Source: JAJDBU01 sp046756925 (GTDB lineage: Bacteria > Nitrospirota > Nitrospiria > SBBL01 > JAADHI01). Taken from it: DNA of 43,747 nucleotides. Below are positions 7,954 to 14,921 of this stretch, piece after piece. The notes under the pieces were generated by a model, which was not told the DNA's origin, ran no database searches, and saw only the letters and a program-made list of their open reading frames with translations. Each line of letters begins with the position of its first letter. Position 1 is the stretch's first letter. The position numbers and the translations under genes were made by a program. The stretch covers positions 1 through 43,747 of the forward strand of contig JBHHXH010000016.1 in NCBI GenBank assembly GCA_046756925.1, given 5' to 3'.

Positions 7954-8631
7954 CTAGGGAGATATGAACGTCCTTTCCCGACTTTTTCGATCGATAGAAT
8001 AAATCGCGGATAAAAAACAAAAAGAAAGGACCAACAAGAAGAGCGCCGTATCGGATGCGTCCGATTCGTTCAGCGACAGGACTTGATCGTATAAATCGAT
8101 AGAAAGGGTCCGTGTTTCACCAGGAATATTGCCGCCAACCATTAACACCACGCCGAACTCGCCGATCGTATGTGCAAAACTCATCACGAAGGCTGTTAAA
8201 ACCCCTTTATAGGAAAGTGGGAGAATCACCTTGAAAAAGGTCAACATCCTTGAGCCATTCAAAATCGATGAAACATGTATCAGTTTTTGATTGACACCGG
8301 AAAAGGCCATGGACAGAGGCTGAACCGTAAAGGGAAGGGAATAGAAAATAGAAGCAATCACCAAACCTTCGAATGAAAAGACCAGCGTCTTGTCAAAATA
8401 AGAAGCATAAAGCCGGCCCATGGTGCTATGGGATCCCAGAAAAACCAACAGATAGAACCCGAGCACCGTTGGAGGAAGGACGATCGGCAAGGCCACAAGT
8501 GCTTCGATCAGAAACTTCCATCTCCACTTGGAAAAAGCAATCCAGTAAGCCAGGGGCAGCCCAATAACGAGGAGGAGTAAAGCCGTCGTGAAAGCCAATT
8601 CCATCGATAGCCAGACAGCAACCCAATTCAA
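7954..8631 (-). CDS. modB: Molybdate ABC transporter permease ModB
   Basis: A 225-residue inner-membrane permease with about five or six hydrophobic segments and the cytoplasmic coupling (EAA-like) loop GEFGVVLMVGGNIPGETRT near residue 140, which is characteristic of ModB/CysT-type permeases. The length is normal. Its ATG overlaps the modA stop (ATGA at 8628-8631), giving translational coupling to the binding protein and stoichiometric production with ModC. Confidence 0.95.
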   Translation of the reverse strand: MNWVAVWLSMELAFTTALLLLVIGLPLAYWIAFSKWRWKFLIEALVALPIVLPPTVLGFYLLVFLGSHSTMGRLYASYFDKTLVFSFEGLVIASIFYSLPFTVQPLSMAFSGVNQKLIHVSSILNGSRMLTFFKVILPLSYKGVLTAFVMSFAHTIGEFGVVLMVGGNIPGETRTLSIDLYDQVLSLNESDASDTALFLLVLSFCFLSAIYSIDRKSRERTFISP

Positions 8632-9446
8632 TTGGAGCCCCCTTTTTTAAGATAGCCGTAATCTTGAAGAATCTCCCTCCCGCGTCCTTTTTTTAAAAAG
8701 TCGACGAAGGCAGTCGCCAACGCGCGATCTTTTGTGTTGCCAAGGATAAGACCTCCATGCAACATCGGCGAATAAAGATGTGACGGAATGACCCAGAACC
8801 GTCCTGATGCTTGCAAGGGTTCTGAAAGCGCCAAAGAGTATGCAAGAATGCCGATTTGCGCATCTCCCCGGCGGATAAACGCGGCAGCATGGAAAATATT
8901 ATCGGAAAAAACGAATTTCTTATCCAATCGATCGAAGAAATCCATGTTCTTCAATGCCTCCATCGCTGCCATGCCGTAGGGAGCGTGGCGTGGATTGGCC
9001 AAGACGATTTTTTTTACGGAAGGATGCATGAGGCCGTTGATGCCCTCGTGTACGATGTCTATTGGTGACTGGTCGGGAACCCAAAGAACGATCAGTCCAC
9101 TCCCATACCGAAAGAATGCGTCGGGATCCGCAAACTCCTTTTCGATGACCTGTTTGGGATAGGCTTCATCCGCCGAAAGAAAAAGATCGAAGGGGGCGCC
9201 GGCGAGAATCTGCGCCAATAAATTTCCGGAAGCGCTGTATGACATCTCCACATCCGCAGGGATGGATTTTGTAAATTCCGCCACGATGTCGTCCATTGTA
9301 AAACGCAAGCTGGAGGCGGCCGCAATGAGCAAGCGATCATTCGTCGGGCTTTGGTCGGCGCATAAAGCGGGAGACCACTGGAGAATACTGACGATCAGGA
9401 GGGACAAGAAACGCCTCGATACCGTCGGGAAGGATCCCCAATTCAT
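8628..9446 (-). CDS. modA: Molybdate-binding periplasmic protein ModA
   Basis: A 272-residue substrate-binding protein with a cleavable signal peptide (hydrophobic LSLLIVSILQWSPALCADQ). The mature part opens with the ModA pattern LLIAAASSLRFTMDDI and continues with SASGNLLAQILAGAPFDLFL, whose serines and backbone amides bind the oxyanion. FFRYGSGLIVLW and the C-terminal FVDFLKKGRGREIL are also family features. The start ATG overlaps the stop of the upstream glycosylase gene by four bases, so the transporter is translated as part of a longer coupled run. Confidence 0.95.
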   Translation of the reverse strand: MNWGSFPTVSRRFLSLLIVSILQWSPALCADQSPTNDRLLIAAASSLRFTMDDIVAEFTKSIPADVEMSYSASGNLLAQILAGAPFDLFLSADEAYPKQVIEKEFADPDAFFRYGSGLIVLWVPDQSPIDIVHEGINGLMHPSVKKIVLANPRHAPYGMAAMEALKNMDFFDRLDKKFVFSDNIFHAAAFIRRGDAQIGILAYSLALSEPLQASGRFWVIPSHLYSPMLHGGLILGNTKDRALATAFVDFLKKGRGREILQDYGYLKKGGSN

Positions 9447-9964
9447 TGCGACGACCGGATCTTACAACGAAGATCATGAAGCTGTTTAAAGAAAAAAAGG
9501 AGTTCCCCATCCGAGTACCGTGTGTTTCTGGCGCTGGTGGAGGGTATCGAGAATACGCGGCTTCCGTTCATTCTATTTCTGGTCGGACCGGGGTCACCCT
9601 TAGCCCCAAACAAGGCGTGATAAGCGACGAGACCGTTGAAACAAACAATTTTCGGCCGATAAAAGTACATCTTGTTTCTGAGAATGCCTCCTCCCTTTTT
9701 AAGCTCCAATGCAGACAAATCCTTGGAACCGAAAGTAACGCGTTTGACAACATCGCTTAAACCAATACGAAACCTCGGTAATTTCCAATCGTCTTGAGGC
9801 AGTAGGGGCGTGGGCACAAGACCACTCTTGTAAAGCATTTTCCAAAAACGGTTGCTAGAATGGGCATAATAATGCGTGGCTTTAGCAGAGGTGAAGCCGG
9901 TGTTGATTCCGACAAAGATAATATCGAGACCACCTTCCAAAATATCCGGCAGCGGTGGGCTCAT
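9443..9964 (-). CDS. mug: Mismatch-specific uracil/thymine-DNA glycosylase (TDG/Mug family)
   Basis: A 173-residue DNA glycosylase expected to remove uracil or thymine mispaired with guanine. The first active-site motif is GINTG at residues 19-23, with the catalytic asparagine at Asn21; most relatives have GINPG, so proline is replaced by threonine. HSSNRFWKMLYKSGL follows, as in Mug/TDG. The C-terminal motif reads IPSTSARN, nearer to TDG (MPSSSAR) than to E. coli Mug (NPSGLS). The gene overlaps both neighbours by four bases: the zinc-ribbon gene upstream and modA downstream. Placement with molybdate transport has no obvious functional reason. Confidence 0.85.
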   Translation of the reverse strand: MSPPLPDILEGGLDIIFVGINTGFTSAKATHYYAHSSNRFWKMLYKSGLVPTPLLPQDDWKLPRFRIGLSDVVKRVTFGSKDLSALELKKGGGILRNKMYFYRPKIVCFNGLVAYHALFGAKGDPGPTRNRMNGSRVFSIPSTSARNTRYSDGELLFFFKQLHDLRCKIRSSQ

Positions 9965-10149
9965 TCGGTTTGACCGGGGCGGAGGGGTTCATGACAAACT
10001 TCGCAATAGGTCTCATCGAGATCGTTTTCATGATGACATTCCGGACAGATGAGGAAAGGGTTTTTGCGACTGGGGGGGAAGGGTGTTAGACAATTCGTAC
10101 ACCACGGAAGACCGGGTGCATTTTTATGACCACATTTTAGGCAGAGCAC
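9961..10149 (-). CDS. Small double zinc-ribbon protein
   Basis: A 62-residue protein with four CxxC knuckles: CLKC at 3-6, CTNC at 17-20, CPEC at 35-38 and CEVC at 49-52, enough to coordinate two zinc ions. It resembles the short zinc-ribbon domains (DZANK type) that mediate protein or nucleic-acid contacts. The start is a GTG with an in-frame stop just upstream and no clear Shine-Dalgarno sequence, so expression may depend on transcription from the por operon 50 bases upstream. It overlaps the glycosylase gene (ATGA) and could be its partner; this is inference. Confidence 0.65.
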   Translation of the reverse strand: MLCLKCGHKNAPGLPWCTNCLTPFPPSRKNPFLICPECHHENDLDETYCEVCHEPLRPGQTE

Positions 10150-10200
10150 GGTATTATTTTAAAGAGCAATGGGCGAGTCATATCCGACACATCGTGTTGC

Positions 10201-10485
10201 CTACTTTGTTGTGGTTTCGACCAAGGTGGTTTTAAATCCGACCTTGCTGATTTCAAAACCTTTTTTGATTTCATTGATGGGAACCATCTTGATTGCATGA
10301 TGTTTCGCCAGGTCATCGCAGATACCAACGCATATTTCACACCCTTTGCATCGATCAACCGCCACATAGGCAGTCGCGCGCACTTCATCATAAAGAATGG
10401 TGTTCCCTTCGGGACAAAATTGCGTGCAGAGCCGACATTTCGTGGCACCGCAAATCGCTTCATCAATATCGGCTACGACGTACAT
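10201..10485 (-). CDS. porD: 2-oxoacid:ferredoxin oxidoreductase, delta (ferredoxin-like) subunit
   Basis: A 94-residue iron-sulfur subunit that carries electrons between ferredoxin and the catalytic core. Two cysteine clusters are visible: CGATKCRLCTQFCPE (C-x4-C-x2-C-x3-CP, residues about 12-26) and CKGCEICVGIC (C-x2-C-x2-C-x3-C, residues about 46-56), consistent with two 4Fe-4S clusters. The ATG follows GGGAGGAA. It is the last gene of the five-gene minus-strand operon. No terminator is seen in the 50 bases before the zinc-ribbon gene, so read-through into the downstream mod run is possible. Confidence 0.9.
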   Translation of the reverse strand: MYVVADIDEAICGATKCRLCTQFCPEGNTILYDEVRATAYVAVDRCKGCEICVGICDDLAKHHAIKMVPINEIKKGFEISKVGFKTTLVETTTK

Positions 10486-10511
10486 ATATATTCCTCCCAG
10501 ACCCTAATAGA

Positions 10512-11240
10512 TTAACCGGCGCCGACGGGTTGCAAGCTTTTATTATAAGACTCAAGCCACTGGCCATAACCATTTTCCAGGGCGTAGGCATGGGCCGCTT
10601 TTGCAACGTCATTGTTTTTCGAGACCAACTCCGCTTTTTTCGCAAATTTTTTCTCGATCACGCTATCGAGTGATGCGGTGCCTCCGGAGGTCACGATTCC
10701 TTTCCCGATAAACCGTTCCTTAATGGATTGCTCAATCGACTCTAAACTCGGCATCCCGATCAAGGCGGTCACCGCGCCCACCATGCCCATGTTGGTCGCA
10801 AGCTCCGTTCCGCCTATTTCCAAGGCAAGCTTAGAAGCGGGGACGTGATAAACGTGGGCGTTCAGGTCGTCCAGTTCTTTCTGTTCTTCCGGTATGAGTT
10901 CGATCGGTGTTTCACTGTTGATCAAAACGGCGCCATTCTCTTTTAATCCTGAATAAAACGGCATGGTATACGATTTTCCATGCGTAATCACCTGAGGATG
11001 AAAAATGACAATCAGGTTCGGATAGATGATTTCACCGATTTCATAGATAGCGCCAGACGAAATTCTCACGTAACTTTCAACTGGCGCCATGCGCTTCTCC
11101 GAGCCGAAAAAAGGCACCATCGTACTCTCGCCTTTTCCAATGATGACACCGTTGCTCAGCACATGAGAAGCCGTCACAACACCTTGCCCTCCGATTCCCG
11201 CCATGCGAACATTAAATCGTTTTGTCGTCGATGCTGACAT
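10512..11240 (-). CDS. porG: 2-oxoacid:ferredoxin oxidoreductase, gamma subunit
   Basis: A 242-residue gamma subunit. It opens with the glycine-rich signature RMAGIGGQGVVTASHVLSNG and then VPFFGSEKRMAPVESYVRIS, as in the POR/OGOR gamma family. The ATG at 11240 is preceded by GGGGAGGAG at proper distance; an in-frame start nine codons upstream has no such site. About 60 C-terminal residues beyond the core domain (KKFAKKAELVSKNNDVAKAA onward) are typical of the autotrophic five-subunit enzymes. It lies 32 bases after the beta gene. Confidence 0.93.
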   Translation of the reverse strand: MSASTTKRFNVRMAGIGGQGVVTASHVLSNGVIIGKGESTMVPFFGSEKRMAPVESYVRISSGAIYEIGEIIYPNLIVIFHPQVITHGKSYTMPFYSGLKENGAVLINSETPIELIPEEQKELDDLNAHVYHVPASKLALEIGGTELATNMGMVGAVTALIGMPSLESIEQSIKERFIGKGIVTSGGTASLDSVIEKKFAKKAELVSKNNDVAKAAHAYALENGYGQWLESYNKSLQPVGAG

Positions 11241-11272
11241 CAGCTCTCCTCCCCTTGGCTCGGCCAACCTTA

Positions 11273-12151
11273 TTATTTTACTTTGGCCCTTCTGGCCTTC
11301 TTTCGCGCCGCTTCGCTTTTATCCCAAAAGTCCTTGGCTTCATCGCTAAAATATTCTATAAATTCATAGCGATCCTTCTCCACTTCCCGGGCATCGTCCA
11401 TGACCTTCGGCGTTGGTATGGCATATTCAATATTACAAGAGGTATAGGCCTGAATATATGTCGGACCCACTTCCCTGGCAATTAACACTGCCTTTCGCAC
11501 CGTATTCGCCACGCGGGTCGGGTTGGTCGGAGCAATCCTTGCCGTGTAGGCAACACCGGAGGTTTTGGCAAGACCGAGCATGTCCATTTTTTCGAATTTC
11601 TTGCCGTTCGGGGCCATTTTCAGGACCATTCCCTGCTGGGTCATGCCGCTTTCCTGCCCCCCCGTGTTTCCATACACTTCATTGTCCAACATGATCGTCG
11701 TAAATTTTTCCTTCCTGAACCATCCGTGCATCACGGCATGGAATCCGATATCGGCCAAGCCGCCGTCGCCAGCCATGACGATCACATCTTTGGGTTGATC
11801 CTTAAAACGAATATCGAGACCTCTTTTTAAGCCCGAGGCGACGGCATTCGTATCCCCGTAATTTCCATAGATAAAAGGCACCGCACCCTGGGTAATGGCA
11901 AGACGCCCGCAACCGGCCGTCCCAACAATAACACTATGTTCCAAGCTCGGGAGCCCTACATAGACAAGACGGATGAAGAGTGTCATGGCGCAACCGGCAC
12001 ACATGGGGTGTTCTTCAAGCGCTTCCTTAAAGGAGCCAAGTTCGGAGACCTTCCGTTGCCTGATAAACGGACCGTCTTCTATTAAATCTTGATACTCTTT
12101 CGGCAAATAGTTCTCAAATCCAGGAGCCGGCTTAATCGTTTCTAATGACAT
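11273..12151 (-). CDS. porB: 2-oxoacid:ferredoxin oxidoreductase, beta (TPP-binding) subunit
   Basis: A 292-residue beta subunit that binds thiamine diphosphate and a 4Fe-4S cluster. The TPP/Mg motif is AGDGGLADIGFHAV continuing to DNEVYGNTGGQ (residues about 126-165). Cysteines at CAGCAM (near residue 50) and in TAGCGR are candidate cluster ligands, with a further cysteine in YTSCNIEYA. The length matches POR-type beta subunits of Hydrogenobacter and Nitrospira. In the reductive direction the complex carboxylates acetyl-CoA to pyruvate or succinyl-CoA to 2-oxoglutarate; the substrate cannot be read from this chain. Confidence 0.94.
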   Translation of the reverse strand: MSLETIKPAPGFENYLPKEYQDLIEDGPFIRQRKVSELGSFKEALEEHPMCAGCAMTLFIRLVYVGLPSLEHSVIVGTAGCGRLAITQGAVPFIYGNYGDTNAVASGLKRGLDIRFKDQPKDVIVMAGDGGLADIGFHAVMHGWFRKEKFTTIMLDNEVYGNTGGQESGMTQQGMVLKMAPNGKKFEKMDMLGLAKTSGVAYTARIAPTNPTRVANTVRKAVLIAREVGPTYIQAYTSCNIEYAIPTPKVMDDAREVEKDRYEFIEYFSDEAKDFWDKSEAARKKARRAKVK

Positions 12152-12173
12152 GTTATCTCTCCCTCTTCTCTAA

Positions 12174-13430
12174 CTAATTGGCGTTTTTAATTTTTTCCAA
12201 GATCAACTCAGTCGGCATCGACATGCCGCCGAACACCCGTGGGCCGTCGAGAACCCGTTCGTTGCGGCCGATGGTTGATTTCACCTCTTTGGCCAGCCAT
12301 CCGACATAATTAAATTCGGGAATAATAATCCTTTTGGCATGATCGAGCGCCTCGATGAGCTCCTGAGAGGGGAAGGGGCGAAGGGATTTTATTTTGACAA
12401 GACCGACATCCAAGCCCATCTCTCCCGCCTGACGAACGGCTTCGCGTGACTGAGATACCGCCGCGCCCGAGGCAACGATCATTGTTTTTGCCTTTGGATT
12501 AACGATCTCTATAAGTCCGTCGAGCCATCGAGCAATCCATTTTTTCGCACGCTCTTGGGCGGCCCAAACCTCTTGTTGCCACGAGGCATGCATTTGATAG
12601 GATATAAAGTTGGATTTTTGAATCGGGGCGTCTCTAGAAATCCGGATGGGCGGATTTTCATTGTCCATCATCGGGACCGATTCGTGGTAGCAATCGCGTG
12701 GAGGCAGTTTAATGTCTTCAGAAGGCATGGACACCCATCCCCGCGCATGGGTCACAAAAAAACCGTCAACCGCCACGGCCACCGGAAGCGTCACTTCGGG
12801 TTTTTCTCCGATCATAAAAGCGGCGAGCGCGTAATCATAAAAATCTTGCTGGTTTTCTCCATGCAGAACAATCCCTCCCGTATTGAGGATATACGAGATC
12901 TCAACGTTATCCGGCTGGATCGCGAGCGGACAATTGACCACCCGGCACATGATGAGCAATACGGATGGAAGCCGGCCACCGGGCCAAGCGGCAATTTGTT
13001 CGATCCCTCGGATCAACCCTGGACCCGCCGTCGCTGTCAATGACCGAACACCTGCGCGGGACGCCCCGGCGATCGCACCCATAACACCCATTTCTTCTTC
13101 GGCCCGATAGTAATCCTTGATGTAGCCCTCCGCATAGAGATAGCCCACCTGTTGCATGGTTTCGCTCTGAGGCGTGATGGGATAAGCAATGGCAATATCT
13201 ACATTCGCGCGACGAATCGCTTCTTTTGCAGCCTCGCTCCCAGTAATAAACTCTTTTTTTCTAGGCGCTTCTAAAAATATATAATCGGGATCGACGACAC
13301 GTTGCGCGGCTGCGCCTTTTTTGCTTTCCTCGACAGGGGGCGCCGTTTTCTCCGTGATGACATGAGCACGAGGGTCGTCTTTCCGAACTTGATGAACCGC
13401 TTTATCATCCACCTTAACGCCGTCTTTCAT
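12174..13430 (-). CDS. porA: 2-oxoacid:ferredoxin oxidoreductase, alpha subunit
   Basis: A 418-residue alpha subunit. After a charged, poorly conserved N-terminus of about 55 residues it shows FITGSEAAKEAIRRANVDIAIAYPITPQSE, the classic pyrimidine-binding alpha-domain start, then TATAGPGLIRGIEQIAAW, and a C-terminal transketolase-like domain with MIVASGAAVSQSREAVRQAG. The ATG is preceded by GGAGG. The adjacent epsilon gene upstream identifies this as the five-subunit class used for CO2 fixation in the reductive TCA cycle (inference from family). Confidence 0.94.
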   Translation of the reverse strand: MKDGVKVDDKAVHQVRKDDPRAHVITEKTAPPVEESKKGAAAQRVVDPDYIFLEAPRKKEFITGSEAAKEAIRRANVDIAIAYPITPQSETMQQVGYLYAEGYIKDYYRAEEEMGVMGAIAGASRAGVRSLTATAGPGLIRGIEQIAAWPGGRLPSVLLIMCRVVNCPLAIQPDNVEISYILNTGGIVLHGENQQDFYDYALAAFMIGEKPEVTLPVAVAVDGFFVTHARGWVSMPSEDIKLPPRDCYHESVPMMDNENPPIRISRDAPIQKSNFISYQMHASWQQEVWAAQERAKKWIARWLDGLIEIVNPKAKTMIVASGAAVSQSREAVRQAGEMGLDVGLVKIKSLRPFPSQELIEALDHAKRIIIPEFNYVGWLAKEVKSTIGRNERVLDGPRVFGGMSMPTELILEKIKNAN

Positions 13431-13453
13431 CGCTTTTCCTCCAATTTTGTTGC

Positions 13454-14206
13454 TTATTCTGCCGTCTCATCCAAGCCGGTCACGAGTTCGTGAGAAAAGG
13501 CGCCATCTCCTCCCTCGATCGCCTCTTCTTTCGGTTTAATCGGAATTTTACCCTTCAGCTTGGCAACTTGCGCCCAGCCGGACGGAATGATTCCTTTTCC
13601 TTCATACAAAGGTTTGATCCCATTCTTCTTGACCTTGATCAAGGCATCGCGAAATCGAATAATTTTTTCGGCGCCAAAATGAGGAACGGAGGCCATCGCA
13701 TCCTCATGTCCGGCTTCCGCACAAAGTGCAATTGTGTAGCAATTGGTGCCGGCGCGGATCATTTTAAGGGTGATATTCGCATAATGGCAATGAACGCCGA
13801 TGAACACGCAGGCCTCGATTTTGTTATGCCAGATCGTCAAGTTCGGGTGACAGGGATTAATAACCGCTTCGGGATCGATCTTTGGATAAATCGGGCGATA
13901 ATCTGGCATCGGAATAATCCTGACACCGGGAATCTCGTCGGCAACTTCGAAGAAGGGTTTTGCCTTATCTCGTGTATGTTCGTTCCATCCCCAGATGATC
14001 ATCGGCCCCGGGAAGAGGGTGGGATTTTTACGCGTGAGCATGGCGATGGCGGATGCTTCAAGCGCCTCTTCTTCGTTAACGATCCTTCCTTCAACCAGCC
14101 CTTCGCCTTCTTCCGGAAGCGGAACGCCCATGACGGTCGCGGCCGGGGGAAGCAGCCCCTCCGGTCCCGGAACAACACGATACCTCGTTTCCTTTGCCTG
14201 TTCCAT
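13454..14206 (-). CDS. porE: 2-oxoacid:ferredoxin oxidoreductase, epsilon subunit
   Basis: A 250-residue protein matching the epsilon subunit found only with five-subunit 2-oxoacid oxidoreductases of autotrophs. Its core includes the two CHPNLTIWHNKIEACVFIG and HCHYANITLKMIRAGTNCYT segments, resembling a duplicated or additional domain of the alpha/gamma chains. It is the promoter-proximal gene. The ATG at 14206 has GAGGAG five bases upstream and is preferred over the TTG just before it. A strong promoter lies about 70 bases upstream, so por expression is probably high. Confidence 0.88.
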   Translation of the reverse strand: MEQAKETRYRVVPGPEGLLPPAATVMGVPLPEEGEGLVEGRIVNEEEALEASAIAMLTRKNPTLFPGPMIIWGWNEHTRDKAKPFFEVADEIPGVRIIPMPDYRPIYPKIDPEAVINPCHPNLTIWHNKIEACVFIGVHCHYANITLKMIRAGTNCYTIALCAEAGHEDAMASVPHFGAEKIIRFRDALIKVKKNGIKPLYEGKGIIPSGWAQVAKLKGKIPIKPKEEAIEGGDGAFSHELVTGLDETAE

Positions 14207-14276
14207 CAATACTCCTCAATAAATAAATGAAATAAACGAACGATTAAATCTTTAAGGATATCCTAAGCCAAGATAA

Positions 14277-14304
14277 ATTATATCTTTAAGGGAGGTGCTG
14301 TCAA
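14277..14304 (-). promoter_or_regulatory. Strong sigma-70-type promoter of porEABGD
   Basis: Minus-strand TTGACA (14299-14304) and TATAAT (14277-14282), both perfect, are separated by 16 bases. The -10 lies within a near-palindrome, AAGATA-TAATT-TATCTT, and a second palindrome AGGATATCCT follows in the leader at about 14257-14266; either could be an operator. Confidence 0.8.
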
Positions 14305-14376
14305 TTTTCATCCAATCATAAGACAGGGGTTAAAGCCTTGTCAAATCAAAAAATCTTCCTTAATCTTAAAACCATA

Positions 14377-14565
14377 TCATAATGATGGAAATCGCTTTGT
14401 GACTCCAGTTCCCTCCTTGATTTTCACCATACGTCGATAGGTACTTATAAAATAGGGAATTCGTTCACGTAAAGAAACGGGGGCGATCCGATCGTCAAAA
14501 TGATTGAAAACAACTGATCCAAGCACGACCTGCAGGAGACCTTGAAGTGGATCAATAATGAACAT
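14377..14565 (-). CDS. Small hypothetical protein
   Basis: A possible 62-residue product beginning MFIIDPLQGLLQVVLGSVVF and ending in a basic tail. The ATG has an AAGGAG immediately upstream, but the spacing is only two to three bases. I recognise no family. It lies in the otherwise empty divergent region between por and dab and could be a remnant or a chance reading frame. Confidence 0.3.
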   Translation of the reverse strand: MFIIDPLQGLLQVVLGSVVFNHFDDRIAPVSLRERIPYFISTYRRMVKIKEGTGVTKRFPSL

Positions 14566-14668
14566 AGCTCCTTAAGATAAAGTCATTCTGCCGCAAATCC
14601 CATGAATCGGCCACCAAAGGAATTTCCCATACACAGGGTTTAAGGCCCTCGGCGCTTAAATAACATAC

Positions 14669-14705
14669 AAAGCGTCTTGACAAAGCGTCTTGACAAATCG
14701 TCTTA
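14669..14705 (+). repeat. 13-bp direct repeat, two and most of a third copy
   Basis: AAAGCGTCTTGAC is repeated head to tail at 14669-14681 and 14682-14694, then AAATCGTCTTA at 14695-14705 matches the unit with one change. It is the most ordered sequence in the control region between the two carbon-fixation operons and overlaps both possible -35 boxes of dab, so it may be an activator site. Confidence 0.7.
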
Positions 14706-14921
14706 AAAATTTCCTTGAATAGGCTCTCATGGCTAGTGTTTAATGATTTCGAGTTTGCGATTGCCGATGTTCTAGGGACCTGCCTATGGAAATACGCTTT
14801 AAGAAAACAACCGAAATCCTACAAAAAAACACGGACGGGCTCGTGTCATGCTGGCTGCCAAGGACCGCCATGTGTGGGATAGGGGGTTATTGGGTAGAGA
14901 TAACCAATAAATGAATGCCCG

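Larger units (their letters stand above)
14305..14921. other. Divergent intergenic region between por and dab operons
   Basis: About 600 bases separate the por promoter from the dab start. Besides the doubtful small reading frame at 14377-14565 and the tandem repeat at 14669-14705, I see no gene, tRNA or terminator. The dab promoter must be here; TTGACA occurs at 14677 and 14690, but no convincing -10 follows either, which would fit an activator-dependent promoter. Confidence 0.5.
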
